Numbered from the stretch's first letter, positions 49,694-59,432 are shown. The stretch is DNA of 64,000 nucleotides from AP-15 sp963797115 (GCA_963797115.1 CAWCOH010000005.1:682001-746000), one strand, 5' to 3'. Numbers and translations: made by a program. The notes: generated by a model from the letters alone, not told the origin.

Positions 49694-50593
49694 TTAGACG
49701 CGCTCGATCCGGCGACGGCCGAACATCCCCTCGGGGCGGATCATCAGTACCGCGATCATCAGCACGTAGGGGATGAAGTCCTTGGTGCCGCCGCCGACAT
49801 AGGGATCGAGGTATCCGGCGGCCAGATTTTCGACAACCCCGACGATCAGGCCGCCCACAACCGCACCGAGCACCGAGTCGAGACCGCCCAAAATCACCAC
49901 CGGAAACACCTTGAGGCCGACGAGCGCCAGCTGATTGTCGACGCTCACCATCGCCCCCCAGACGATGCCGCCGAGCGCCGACACGATCCCCGCCATCGCC
50001 CACGCCAGCGCGAAATAGCGCCGCACATTGATGCCCATCGCCATTGCCACCTGCTGGCTGTCGGCGACCGCACGCATTGCGATACCGACCCGGCTTTTCA
50101 GAAAGAACCAGGTAAAGATGGCAAGAAAGACGATGCTGACCCCGGCCCCGACGAGCTGGATCGGCGAAAGCAAAACTGGCCCCAGTTCAATCGGCTCGTC
50201 GGCGATCGGCATGGCGATAACTCGTGTGCCGGCGCCGAACGCCAATGTCGCGCTGCCGCGCAGCACGGCGGCAAGACCGATCGTCGCCATCACGACGGCA
50301 ATGACCGGGCGGCCAATCAGCGGGCGCAGCACGACGCGTTCGAGCCCGAACCCGAGCACCACCATGCCGGCGATCGCGAGCAAAACGCTCACCCAAAACG
50401 GCGCGCCGGCGATATCGGCGGCCCCCGCGGCGAGGAAACCCGCGAACATCACGAACTCGCCCTGCGCGAAGTTGATCGCGTCTGTCGCCTTGTAGATCAG
50501 CACGAAGCCCAGCGCGATCAGCCCGTACATCAGACCGATCATCACGCCGTTAGTCAGCAGGACCAACGTGAATTGCCATTCGAACTCAGGCAT
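49694..50593 (-). CDS. livH: Liv-type ABC permease LivH
   Basis: A 299-residue permease. LTNGVMIGLMYGLIALGFVLIYKATDAINFAQGEFVMFAGFLA is the LivH signature, with the later IAMRAVADSQQVAMAMGINVRRY as the coupling loop and VVILGGLDSVLGAVVGGLIVG near the end. It is paired with livM. Between it and the acyl-CoA synthetase gene is a REP-like palindrome (50621-50703), probably affecting mRNA stability between the two. Confidence 0.95.
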   Translation of the reverse strand: MPEFEWQFTLVLLTNGVMIGLMYGLIALGFVLIYKATDAINFAQGEFVMFAGFLAAGAADIAGAPFWVSVLLAIAGMVVLGFGLERVVLRPLIGRPVIAVVMATIGLAAVLRGSATLAFGAGTRVIAMPIADEPIELGPVLLSPIQLVGAGVSIVFLAIFTWFFLKSRVGIAMRAVADSQQVAMAMGINVRRYFALAWAMAGIVSALGGIVWGAMVSVDNQLALVGLKVFPVVILGGLDSVLGAVVGGLIVGVVENLAAGYLDPYVGGGTKDFIPYVLMIAVLMIRPEGMFGRRRIERV

Positions 50594-50620
50594 GGGCAGA
50601 CCCGGACCTCGGCTTTAATT

Positions 50621-50703
50621 CGTCATTCCCGCGGAAAGCGGGAATCCAGGAGCGGCAGGCTCCTGCGGCCAGGTCCTGGATCCCCGCTTTCGCGAGGGTG
50701 ACG
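50621..50703. repeat. REP/RPE-like palindrome pair between fadD-like and livH
   Basis: ATTCCCGCGGAAAGCGGGAA within 50625-50644 and TCCCCGCTTTCGCGAGGG at 50681-50698 in inverted arrangement, with CGTCATTCC and GGGTGACG outer ends. Same family as the copies at 3715 and 12677. Confidence 0.85.
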
Positions 50704-50716
50704 ATCGGAGCATCCA

Positions 50717-52651
50717 TCAAGCATAGGCCGCCTCCCGAACCGGTTGGCGGGCCTCCTCGACATCGTCGACCGCGATCGTAGAATTGAGGGTCCCTTTGCG
50801 CCCATCTTCGTAGGTTATCTCGGTAGACAGCTCGACCTCGTGCGCACCGTCGTAAAACCCCTCGACCACGACGGCGTATTTCTCCGCAACAAACCGGCGC
50901 CGAATCTTGCGCGTGCGGGTGATTTCGTTGTCGTCGGCGTCGAATTCCTTGTTGAGCAGCATAAAGCGGCCGATGCGCGAGGCGGCGGGCAGGGACGCGT
51001 TGCATTTCCTGATTTCCTCCCGGACGAGATTGCGTATCTCGGGCTTGCCGCTCAGGTCCTGGAAGGAGGTGTAAGCGAGGTTGTGCCGCTCGGCCCAGTT
51101 GCCGGCGGTCGTCAGATCGATTGCGATTATCGCAGCGACAAAGGGCTGTTCGTCGCCGAAGGCTACCGCTTCGCCGATAAACGGGCTGAACTTGAGCTTA
51201 TTCTCGACGTATTGCGGCGCAAAGGGCGTGCCGTCGCTGAGTTTGCCGACGTCCTTGGCGCGGTCGACGATGACCAGATGGCCGCGCTGATCGAAACAGC
51301 CGGAATCCCCGGTGCGGTACCAGCCGTCCTCGCCAAACGTGTTCCTGGTGGCTTCCGGGTCTTTGTAATAGCCGAGGCACACGGATGGAGAACGGATTAG
51401 CACTTCACCGTCCTCCGCGATGCGGAGATCGATGCCGCCCAAGACCCGGCCGACCGTATCGGGGTTCGCCTCGGCGTCGGGCTGCAATGTGGCAAGACCG
51501 GAGAGCTCGGTCGCACCCCATACTTGTTTCAGATTGATCCCGATCGAGCGAAAAAATCGAAAGGTGTCGGCACCGAGAGGCGCGCCGCCGCTATAAAACC
51601 AGCGAGCGCGACCGAGGCCCAGCTGGTCACGCAGAGGCCCATAAACCAGGACCTCGCCTACCGTCAAACCTAGGCGCATCGCCAGCGGAAGCGCATTTCG
51701 CTCGGCCTTGAGCAGCTCCGCCCGCTCGGCAAGGCGCTGAAAGAAATCGTACATTTTGCGCTTCAAGGGCGTCGCATCGGCCGCCCTGACCCGCACCGAG
51801 CTCAGCATGCTTTCCCAGATCCGCGGCGGCGCGAAGCCGATCGTCGGGCCGAGCTCGCGCAGATCGCGCTGCACGGTCTCGGGCCGCTCCGGGCAGTTGC
51901 AGGTAAATCCGACCAGGAGATTGAGCACGATTGAAAACAGCGAGTCGCCGATCCACGCCATCGGCAGATAGCACAGGAGCTCGTCACTGGGGCGGATGTC
52001 CTCGGCAGCGGCATAAGCCGCGGCGGACGCCAGAAGGTTAGAGTACGACAGCATCACCCCTTTGGGGTGGCCTGTCGTGCCGGACGTATAGTTGAGTAAT
52101 GCAAGATCGTCGGGCGCACCCTTGTCGATCTCGGTCTCGACATAGCCGCGGCGGGTCGCCCCAAAATCGCGGCCTGCGGCCTGCAGATCCTCGAACGATT
52201 TGAGCGATTCTGCCTCATAATGCCGCATGCCTCGAGGATCGTCATAGATGACGAGCTTGAGGCTCGGCAACTTTTCCTTCAGCGACAGGATCTTGTCGAC
52301 CTGCTCCTGATCTTCGGCGACGACGACGGAGATCTCGGCATGGTTGAGGACATAGACGAGCTCGGCGGCAATCAAATCCTGGTAGACCGGCACGGCGATC
52401 CCGCCCAAGCATTGCGCCGCGAGTTGCGCCCAATAAAGCCGCGGGCGGTTGTCCCCGATGACCGCCAGCCTATCGCCCCGGCGGAAACCGTGCGCGGCGA
52501 GGCCGAGCGCGAAGTCGCACACTTCTCGATGATATCGAGCCCAACTGTAGGTCTGCCAGATGCCGAGGTTCTTTTCACGCAGCGCGGGTCGCTCAGCCAT
52601 CGTCTCTGCGTTGCGCTGCAGCACGCGCGGCAAGGTCGTCGCATCGGTCAT
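50717..52651 (-). CDS. Long-chain acyl-CoA synthetase family ligase within the liv operon
   Basis: AMP-forming ligase of 644 residues, of the FadD15/AcsL4-like group. ATP-binding motif LLNYTSGTTGHPKGVMLSYSN at about 190-210, YSGGAPLGADTFRFFRS, QVWGATELSGLATLQ, and GWYRTGDSGCFDQRGHLVIVDRAKD are all present; the late catalytic Lys is in the EITRTRKIRRR segment. It starts four bases before the livG stop (ATGA overlap). A ligase embedded in Liv genes is frequent in proteobacteria and points to import of an acid which is then activated with CoA, such as a fatty or aromatic acid. Confidence 0.92.
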   Translation of the reverse strand: MTDATTLPRVLQRNAETMAERPALREKNLGIWQTYSWARYHREVCDFALGLAAHGFRRGDRLAVIGDNRPRLYWAQLAAQCLGGIAVPVYQDLIAAELVYVLNHAEISVVVAEDQEQVDKILSLKEKLPSLKLVIYDDPRGMRHYEAESLKSFEDLQAAGRDFGATRRGYVETEIDKGAPDDLALLNYTSGTTGHPKGVMLSYSNLLASAAAYAAAEDIRPSDELLCYLPMAWIGDSLFSIVLNLLVGFTCNCPERPETVQRDLRELGPTIGFAPPRIWESMLSSVRVRAADATPLKRKMYDFFQRLAERAELLKAERNALPLAMRLGLTVGEVLVYGPLRDQLGLGRARWFYSGGAPLGADTFRFFRSIGINLKQVWGATELSGLATLQPDAEANPDTVGRVLGGIDLRIAEDGEVLIRSPSVCLGYYKDPEATRNTFGEDGWYRTGDSGCFDQRGHLVIVDRAKDVGKLSDGTPFAPQYVENKLKFSPFIGEAVAFGDEQPFVAAIIAIDLTTAGNWAERHNLAYTSFQDLSGKPEIRNLVREEIRKCNASLPAASRIGRFMLLNKEFDADDNEITRTRKIRRRFVAEKYAVVVEGFYDGAHEVELSTEITYEDGRKGTLNSTIAVDDVEEARQPVREAAYA

Positions 52652-53478
52652 TCGGCGGCCTCCCTCTGTTCGCGCGCGGCTCCGAGATAGGCGTGTATCA
52701 CTTCGGGATCGCGCTGCACCTCACCGGGGCTGCCCTCGGCGATCTTGCGGCCGCGATCGAGCACGGCGACATGCTCGGAGATGTCCATCACCACCGCCAT
52801 GTCGTGCTCGATCAGGATGATTGTCGTGCCCCACTGCTGGTTGACCTCGAGAATATAGCGGGCCATGTCCTCCTTCTCTTCTTGGTTCATGCCGCCCATC
52901 GGCTCGTCGAGGAGCAGAATTTTGGGGTCGAGTGCCAAGGCGCGCCCTAGTTCGACGCGCTTTCGGAGGCCGTAGGCGAGCCCGCTCGTCGGTTGCTTGC
53001 GTAGATCCTCGAGCTCGAGGAACTCGATCAGCTCCTCGACGCGGGCGCGGTGCACAACCTCCTCTTTTTGCGCCAGTCCCCAATAGATGAAGGAGGACAA
53101 CACGCCGGCCTTCATCCTCACGTGCCGCCCCAGCATGATGTTGTCCAGCACTGTCATGCCGCTGAACAACGCGATGTTCTGAAACGTGCGGGCGATGCCG
53201 AGCGCGGCAACGTGCGACGGGCGGGTGCCGGTGATGTCCTCCCCCTCAAAGACGATCGAGCCGGTGTCGGGCCGGTAGAATCCGCTGATCATGTTGAGGA
53301 GCGAGGTCTTGCCGGCGCCGTTCGGGCCGATCACCGAGACGAGCCCACCGCGCCGGACGGACAAAGTCACATCCTCGACCGCGCGCACTCCACCGAAATG
53401 CTTGGACACACCGGTGATGGCGAGCTGCGTTTCGCCCGATAAGACATTCGAATTGTCGGACACGAGCTCCGCCCGCAT
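52648..53478 (-). CDS. livG: Liv-type ABC transporter ATP-binding protein LivG
   Basis: ATPase of 276 residues. Walker A is IGPNGAGKTSLLNMI, the LivG hallmark TGTRPSHVAALGIARTFQNI follows, the signature is ASGLAYGLRKRVELGRALALD (degenerate LSGGQ as in many LivG), and Walker B is KILLLDEPMGGMNQEEKEDM. The MGGMNQEEKEDM segment is characteristic of the group that goes with acyl-CoA ligases. First gene of the operon. Promoter lies upstream of 53478 in the gap to the cobW pseudogene. Confidence 0.95.
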   Translation of the reverse strand: MRAELVSDNSNVLSGETQLAITGVSKHFGGVRAVEDVTLSVRRGGLVSVIGPNGAGKTSLLNMISGFYRPDTGSIVFEGEDITGTRPSHVAALGIARTFQNIALFSGMTVLDNIMLGRHVRMKAGVLSSFIYWGLAQKEEVVHRARVEELIEFLELEDLRKQPTSGLAYGLRKRVELGRALALDPKILLLDEPMGGMNQEEKEDMARYILEVNQQWGTTIILIEHDMAVVMDISEHVAVLDRGRKIAEGSPGEVQRDPEVIHAYLGAAREQREAAE

Positions 53479-53647
53479 TTCCTCTCCCGCCGTTTATTCA
53501 CTCATGCTGCACCCTTATGGCAGGCATACTGCTGACGCATACGAGAGAATGCAATGGCCTACGTTACCAGAGCGCTCGGACTTGAAGCGGAGGCTTGCTG
53601 CCTCGTCGGCCACGTGAAACGATCGGTTCCGGATCAAACGTCATCGA

Positions 53648-54738
53648 ATGGTTGAGAGCTTGCCCGAAGCGGAGACCCTGCCGACGACCCTGCTGACGGG
53701 CTTTCTCGGCAGCGGCAAGACGACCTTGTTGCGCCGAGCGTTGGTCTTGCCCGAGCTCGCCGACACCGCGGTCATCATCAACGAGATCGGTGAGATCGCG
53801 ATTGATCATCATCTGCTCGATTTTGTCGAAGGCAACGTCCTTGAATTGCCGGGGGGATGCCTGTGCTGCGCCGTTCGCGAGGACTTGGCTCGGACATTGC
53901 GCAGCCTACTCGAGCGACGCGATGCCGGCGAGCTCAGGCGGTTTCGCCGGATTGTCATCGAGACGACCGGTCTCGCCGATCCCGCGCCAATCCTGTTTAC
54001 GCTCGGCACCGATCCGATGCTCGACCACCGTCTGCGTCTCGCCGGAGTCCTCACTCTCGTCGACGCGGTACACGGCGCCCAGAACTCTCGAACGCTTCGC
54101 CGAAGCTGAGCGCCAAGCGGCCCTCGCCGACCTGCTGGTGATCACCAAGACAGACCTCGCACCGCTCGGCTCCGATCTCCTCGGCCGGCTCGATCGAAAT
54201 CAACGACCGGGCCCCGCGCATCCTTGCTGTCGAAGCGCCCGATGCCGGCGCCGTGCTGCTCGGCACGACCTCGCCGGCGACAACGCCGGTCCTTTCGACG
54301 GCGCCGGTTGCCGCCCACAGCCATGGCATCGAGGCCTTCGGGTTGGTCTTTGAGGGCGAGATCAGCCGGCTCGATTTTGCCCGCGCTTTGGGTGGACTGG
54401 CCGGGGCGAGGGGCAGCGACCTGCTCCGGGTGAAAGGCATCGTGCGCTTTTCCGATCGACCGGACCGGCCGGCTGTCGTGCAGGCCGCGCAGCACGCCAT
54501 GTTCGCCCCGGAATGGCTCGATGACTGGCCTGCAGATTGGCCCGAGGGGGATCGGCGCAGCCGGCTCGTCTTTGTCGTGCACGAGATCCCGCGGGCCGAG
54601 ATCCTTGCTGCCTTCGCCTTTGCCTGCCCCCTCCCATTCCCTCCCCCACAAGCCTCCTCCCTTCCCTCCCCCGCGAGCGGGGGAGGGTCAGGGTGGGGGC
54701 GGGGTCCGGGTTCGGGGATGGGCCTATCACGATCATAG
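53648..54738 (+). pseudogene. CobW/COG0523-family GTPase with two frameshifts
   Basis: The first part (53648 to about 54080) has TGFLGSGKTTLLRR (Walker A), NEIGEIAIDHHLLDF, GGCLCCAVR (CxCC metal motif) and ETTGLADPAP, i.e. a COG0523 metal-chaperone GTPase. The homologous chain continues in another frame (ERFAEAERQAALADLLVITK) from about 54085 and in a third (IEINDRAPRILAVEAPDAGA) from about 54198 through to 54600. Two single-base events are needed; a sequencing error is an alternative. The last residues of the third frame come from a palindromic repeat. Functional protein is unlikely as read. Confidence 0.82.
54664..54687. repeat. GC palindrome, type B
   Basis: CCCTCCCCCG..CGGGGGAGGG, 24 bases, followed by TCAGGGTGGGGGC. 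It lies at the 3' end of the cobW remnant, 60 bases before hydA. The same motif is at 59449 and 59870. Confidence 0.85.
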
Positions 54739-54747
54739 GAGGCTCAG

Positions 54748-56178
54748 ATGTTCGACACGGTCGTCTCGGGCGGGCTCGCCGTGCTTCCCTCGGGTCCCGA
54801 GCCGGCCGATATCGGCGTCGCCGGCGAGCATATCGCTGTGATTGGGGCACCCGGCAGCCTCGCTGCGATCGACGCCGGGCGGCTCGTCGACGCCGCGGGC
54901 CAGATCGTGATCCCGGGCGGCATCGATCCGCATGTCCACTGCAACTGGCCGATGCCGATGCCGGGCGTCGCGCAGCCGACGTTGACCGAGCCGGCCTCGC
55001 GGGTCAGCCTCGCGGCTTTGCACGGCGGCACGACGACAACGATCGATTTCGCCCCGGTCGAGGGCGGCGAGACGATCCAGCAGGCGATCGAGCGGCGGCA
55101 CAAGCAGTGGGCCGGCGCCTGCTATGGCGACTACGCCTTTCACACGATGCTCCTCGGCAAGATCGCACCCGAGCGCCTCGGCGAGCTCGCCGAGGCGGTG
55201 CAGGCAGGACACGCCTCGGTCAAAATGTTCACGACCGACATCACCCCCAGCCGCCGTGGCCGCATGGTCGATTTCGGCGACATCTGGGAGGTGCTGAAGG
55301 TTCTGGCGCAGGCCGGCGGGATCGCCGCGATCCACGCCGAGGACAACGACATCGTCATGCATATGTACGAAAAGCTGACGCGCGAGGACCGCACCGGCTT
55401 CGAGAACATGGCCGAGGTGCACAACACACTCTCGGAGGATCTCTCATTCAATCGGGTGATCCGGCTCGCCGCCAACATCGAAGGTGCCGCCCTCTACATG
55501 ATGCATACCTCGGCGGCTACGGGGGTCGCCGCGATCGCTGCGGCACGGGCCAAAGGTGTCCCGATCTACGGCGAGACATTGCACCAGTACCTGATGTACA
55601 CCGCAGAGGATTACCGGCGACCGAACGGTCAGATCTACCACACTTACCCCTCGCTAAAATTTCGCGAGGACCAAGAGGCCTTATGGAAGGCCACCGATCA
55701 TGGTGCGATCCAGACCGTCGCCACCGACGAGATCTGCTGCCCGTTGCGGATCAAACTGCAGGGCCGGCGGATCGACGACACCACCGGCGGAAATGCCGGG
55801 GTCGAGCCGCGGCTGTCGCTGATCTACACCGAGACGGTCGAGAAGCGCGGCTATGCTCTGCCCGATTTCGTCGGCCTCGTCTCTACCAACGCCGCCAAGA
55901 TCATGGGCCTCTACCCGCGAAAGGGGGCGCTGGCGGTGGGCTCCGACGCCGATATCGTGCTGCTCGACCCGCGCCGGCGCAAAATCGTGCGCGCCGCCGA
56001 GTTGCACGAGGCCGACTACACCCCCTGGGAAGGCCGCGACCTCGCCGCCTGGCCCTCGCTCACCATGCTGCGCGGCAAGATCGTCGTCGAGAACGGAACC
56101 TTTACCGGCGATCTCAAGGACGGTCAATTCCTGCCGCGCAAGGTGCCCGAGGAGATCAGGTCGCGGCCGGCGGCATGA
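54748..56178 (+). CDS. hydA: D-hydantoinase/dihydropyrimidinase
   Basis: Binuclear zinc amidohydrolase of 476 residues that opens 5-substituted hydantoins or dihydropyrimidines to N-carbamoyl amino acids. PGGIDPHVHCNWP has the HxH metal ligands, HASVKMFTTDITPSRRG has the Lys (carboxylated in the family), IHAEDNDIV and MMHTSAATGV give further ligands, and TVATDEICCPLRIKLQG the catalytic Asp region. It differs slightly from classic hydantoinases (VKMF in place of xKVF). Ribosome site AGGAGG lies seven bases before the ATG at 54748. Partner enzymes may be hyuAB and the carbamoylase at 42.7 kb. Confidence 0.92.
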   Translation: MFDTVVSGGLAVLPSGPEPADIGVAGEHIAVIGAPGSLAAIDAGRLVDAAGQIVIPGGIDPHVHCNWPMPMPGVAQPTLTEPASRVSLAALHGGTTTTIDFAPVEGGETIQQAIERRHKQWAGACYGDYAFHTMLLGKIAPERLGELAEAVQAGHASVKMFTTDITPSRRGRMVDFGDIWEVLKVLAQAGGIAAIHAEDNDIVMHMYEKLTREDRTGFENMAEVHNTLSEDLSFNRVIRLAANIEGAALYMMHTSAATGVAAIAAARAKGVPIYGETLHQYLMYTAEDYRRPNGQIYHTYPSLKFREDQEALWKATDHGAIQTVATDEICCPLRIKLQGRRIDDTTGGNAGVEPRLSLIYTETVEKRGYALPDFVGLVSTNAAKIMGLYPRKGALAVGSDADIVLLDPRRRKIVRAAELHEADYTPWEGRDLAAWPSLTMLRGKIVVENGTFTGDLKDGQFLPRKVPEEIRSRPAA

Positions 56179-56258
56179 ACGAAACGGCCGGATCAGCGCG
56201 GCCACGCCAACTCGATCGGCGTCGTTGTGACATGCATAGAAACTAAGGAGATGAAACC

Positions 56259-57311
56259 ATGGCATCGCGTGGTGAAGAACTGTTGATCTCAGCCGACTCG
56301 CATATCATCGAGGATCCGCACTTCTGGGAGGACCGGCTGCCAGCAGCCTTTAAAGATCGGGCGCCGGTATTTCCCGAGCGGGAGGTTGGTGGGCTCTTTC
56401 AGGCCCACGCGGGTGGGTGGGACCCCCACGAGCGGGTGAAGGAGATGACGGTGGATGGGGTGAGCGGCGAGGTGCTCTATCCGAGCTTCGCCATGAACCT
56501 CTTCGGACTCCAGGACGCCGCCCTCCAGGAGGCCTGCTTTCGGGTCTACAATGACTGGATCCAGGAGTATTGCTCCGTGGCGCCCGATCGCCTCTACGGT
56601 GTGTCCTGCATCGCCACTTACGACATCGACCACGCGGTGGCAGAGCTGGAGCGTTGCCGGAAGGCCGGTCTGCCCGGGGCACTGGTGTGGCAGGCGCCGC
56701 CGCCGGAGTTTTCCTTCGCCACCAATCATTACGAGCGCCTGTGGGCAGCGGCCCAGGATCTGGAGGTGCCCATCAGCCTCCACATCCTCACGGGCCAGCC
56801 CTTCCCGTGGCCCCGCCCGATGGGCTCGGGCGGCCGACGCCAGGCCTTCGAGACCATGCGCAGCGCCGTGAACAGCAAACTGCTCTATGCCTCCAACGCC
56901 ATGTCCGACCTGATTATGACGGGTGTGCTGGAGCGCTATCCCCGGCTCAAATTCGTGCTGGTGGAGAACGAAGTGAGCTGGATTCCATTTTACCTGACGC
57001 AGTACGACAAGTACTGGGGTCGGGGAAATCTGGATTCACCGCTGACCATGTTCCCGAGCGAGTACTTCTCCCGCCAGTTCTATGCCACGTTCTTCAACGA
57101 TCCACCGGCCCGCTGGATCTTCGACACTTGGGGCAGCAACAATCTGATGTGGTCAAACGACTATCCCCATCCGAATTCGACGTGGCCCAAGTCTTGGGAG
57201 GTCATCACACGGGACCTGGGACAGGTGTCGGAGGAGACGCGAGCACGGCTGCTACGGGAGAACGTGCAAGAGTTGTATAAGCTTCCGGCGCTGATCCCGC
57301 TAGCAGTGTAG
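56259..57311 (+). CDS. Amidohydrolase-2 family (TIM-barrel) metal-dependent hydrolase
   Basis: A 350-residue protein of the amidohydrolase_2 family, which includes ACMSD and gamma-resorcylate decarboxylase. LLISADSHIIEDPHFWEDRL (the SDSHxxE metal site replaced by ADSHIIED), LERYPRLKFVLVENEVSWIPFYL, and MWSNDYPHPNSTWPKSWEV (metal Asp, HPxxxxW) are the family motifs. Substrate is unknown. Codon choice differs from its neighbours: Leu is mostly CTG and Val GTG, where hydA and hyuAB prefer CTC/CTG mixtures and GTC, which may mean transfer. Good ribosome site AAGGAG. Ends 12 bases inside hyuA, convergent. Confidence 0.85.
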   Translation: MASRGEELLISADSHIIEDPHFWEDRLPAAFKDRAPVFPEREVGGLFQAHAGGWDPHERVKEMTVDGVSGEVLYPSFAMNLFGLQDAALQEACFRVYNDWIQEYCSVAPDRLYGVSCIATYDIDHAVAELERCRKAGLPGALVWQAPPPEFSFATNHYERLWAAAQDLEVPISLHILTGQPFPWPRPMGSGGRRQAFETMRSAVNSKLLYASNAMSDLIMTGVLERYPRLKFVLVENEVSWIPFYLTQYDKYWGRGNLDSPLTMFPSEYFSRQFYATFFNDPPARWIFDTWGSNNLMWSNDYPHPNSTWPKSWEVITRDLGQVSEETRARLLRENVQELYKLPALIPLAV

Positions 57312-59420
57312 TGTCGACCAGCGGCCTGCGCGCCGCCGCCCTGCGCCCAGCGCGGGGGATCGGAGACTGATGTCGAGCCAGCCGAGCGGGGTGACCGTGG
57401 CGCGCTCGCCTGGGCGCAACAATACCGTGGTCATGGCGGACTCGACGATCGCCGGTCCTGTGACCCATTGCGCCGGCGCAAGCGTGTCGAAATCATAGAC
57501 GAGCGCGGTTATCCAATCGTCGAGGTAGATCCGCCGTTCGCTGCGAGGTGCACTCGGAGGCGCCTCGGGCAAGGCGGGTTCCTGCGGCAACGCTGCGAGT
57601 ACTCCCGAGACCGCGACGCGCGCATTGACCAGCACCGTCTCCTGATCGGGCAGGCAATAGGTATAGAGTTCCTCGTGACGCTGGTGAAACCGTTCCACGA
57701 TGGCGGGCAGCGGGTCGGCCTTTGCCCAATCGATCTCATCCAACGGGACGGCGATCTCGAAGACCTGCTCGCCGTAGCGCATGTCGGCCGCCCGCGTCGC
57801 TCGCGCCGGGCCGTCGAACCCTGCCCCGGACCCCGATCCGGGGGAAGCGCGCAGCCGCGCCAAACCCTCCGCTTCCATCTCGTCGAAGAGTTCCTTCAGC
57901 GCCCTGCCGTCGAGCGCTTTTGTGTCGCCCACATGGCTGCGCGCGATCTCGAAGCGCAGATCCGTGGCCAGCATACCCCAGGCCGAGAGCACGGCGGCGA
58001 CGCGCGGCACGACCACCCGCTCGAGACCGAGCTGGCGGGCTATTTCGGTGGCGTGCAGGCCCGAAGCGCCGCCAAAGGCGAGGAGCGCGAAGCGCCGCGG
58101 GTCGACGCCGCGACGGACCGAGACGAGCCGCACCCCCTCGGCCATCGTCGTGTTGACGACCCGGTAAATCCCCCGCGCGGCACTCACCCGGTCGATCCCG
58201 AGGGAAGCGGCGATGTCCTCGACGGCCGCCTCGGCAGCCCGGCGATCGAGCTCGCGCCGGCCGCCGAGAAAGCTTGCCGGGTCGAGATAGCCGAGCACAA
58301 GATTGGCGTCGGTGACTGTCGCCGCAAGGCCGCCTTGGCCATAGCAGGCGGGACCCGGGACGGCACCGGCACTCTCCGGGCCGACATGCAGGATGCCGCC
58401 GGCATCGACCCGCGCGATCGACCCGCCGCCGGCGCCGACGCTGTTGATGTCGAGGCTGCTGAGCGCGATCGTGTGGTGGGCGATCCGGCGGGTCGATGCC
58501 AGGCTGGGTTGGCCGTCGACGATCAGCGAGATGTCGGTGCTCGTCCCGCCCATGTCGAACGGGATCAGATTATCCTCGCCGATCAACCGCGCGGCATAGA
58601 CGCTGCCAGCCACACCCCCCGCCGGCCCGGAGAGCACCGCGCCCGCCGCCAGTCGGCTCAACTCGTCGATCGGTGCGACCCCGCCATGCGACTGGATGAT
58701 CAGGGTCGGCCCGGCGTATCCGGCCTCGGCGAGGCGCCGTTCGAGCCGCTCCAGATAGCGCGACAGGGCCGGCCCGACATAGGCGTTGACAATAGTGGTC
58801 GATACCCGCTCGAACTCCTTGATCTGCGGCAGCACGTCCGAGGACAGCGAGACATAGGCGCGGGGTAGACCCCGTTTTATGGTGTCCCTTGTGGCCCGCT
58901 CGTGGCTCGGATCGCGCCACGCATGGAGGTAGCACACCGCTATTGCTTCGACCTCTGCGTCCTTTAGGACTTCGATCGCGCGGTCGAGGGAGGTCTCGTC
59001 GAGCGGCGTTTCGACCCGGCCGTCCGCGCGTACCCGCTCACGCACGCCGAGACGCAGCCGGCGGGGGACGAGCTGCTCGGGCGGCGGGAGGCGCAAATTG
59101 TAGCGATCGTCCTTCAGCCCTTCGCGCATCTCGATGACGTCGCGATGGCCTTCGGTCGTCAGCAGCCCGACCTTGGCGCCCTTGTGTTCGAGGAGCGCGT
59201 TGGTCGCCACGGTCGTGCCATGGACGATGCGGTCAGCCTGTGCCAGCAATTTTCCGATATGGAGACCGAGGGTGTCCGCCAGCAACTGCAGTCCGTCGAG
59301 CACACCGACAGACGGATCGGCGGGCGTCGACGGCACCTTGGTCATAGTCGTCTCGCCGGAGTCGTCGACCGCGACGAGATCGGTAAAGGTGCCGCCGACA
59401 TCGATGCCAATGCGGTACAC
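57300..59420 (-). CDS. hyuA: Hydantoinase/oxoprolinase subunit A (HyuA)
   Basis: ATP-dependent hydantoinase/5-oxoprolinase subunit of 706 residues. YRIGIDVGGTFTDLVAVDD is the ASKHA-like phosphate loop, IVHGTTVATNALLEHKGAKVGLLTT and PFDMGGTSTDISLIVDG are strongly conserved, and SVGAGGGSIARVD and GGASGLHATEIA follow. HyuA and HyuB together cleave the lactam of 5-oxoproline, N-methylhydantoin or a similar ring with ATP. Start is GTG (59420). hyuB lies upstream on the same strand but a DUF559 gene now separates them. Confidence 0.95.
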   Translation of the reverse strand: MYRIGIDVGGTFTDLVAVDDSGETTMTKVPSTPADPSVGVLDGLQLLADTLGLHIGKLLAQADRIVHGTTVATNALLEHKGAKVGLLTTEGHRDVIEMREGLKDDRYNLRLPPPEQLVPRRLRLGVRERVRADGRVETPLDETSLDRAIEVLKDAEVEAIAVCYLHAWRDPSHERATRDTIKRGLPRAYVSLSSDVLPQIKEFERVSTTIVNAYVGPALSRYLERLERRLAEAGYAGPTLIIQSHGGVAPIDELSRLAAGAVLSGPAGGVAGSVYAARLIGEDNLIPFDMGGTSTDISLIVDGQPSLASTRRIAHHTIALSSLDINSVGAGGGSIARVDAGGILHVGPESAGAVPGPACYGQGGLAATVTDANLVLGYLDPASFLGGRRELDRRAAEAAVEDIAASLGIDRVSAARGIYRVVNTTMAEGVRLVSVRRGVDPRRFALLAFGGASGLHATEIARQLGLERVVVPRVAAVLSAWGMLATDLRFEIARSHVGDTKALDGRALKELFDEMEAEGLARLRASPGSGSGAGFDGPARATRAADMRYGEQVFEIAVPLDEIDWAKADPLPAIVERFHQRHEELYTYCLPDQETVLVNARVAVSGVLAALPQEPALPEAPPSAPRSERRIYLDDWITALVYDFDTLAPAQWVTGPAIVESAMTTVLLRPGERATVTPLGWLDISLRSPALGAGRRRAGRWSTLHC

Positions 59421-59432
59421 GGTTCCCGCTCT

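Noticed and set aside
57468..58868. 466-codon + strand frame opposite hyuA
   Set aside because: Shadow frame in GC-rich DNA; composition is Arg/Asp/His-rich without domains, while HyuA motifs are complete on the other strand.
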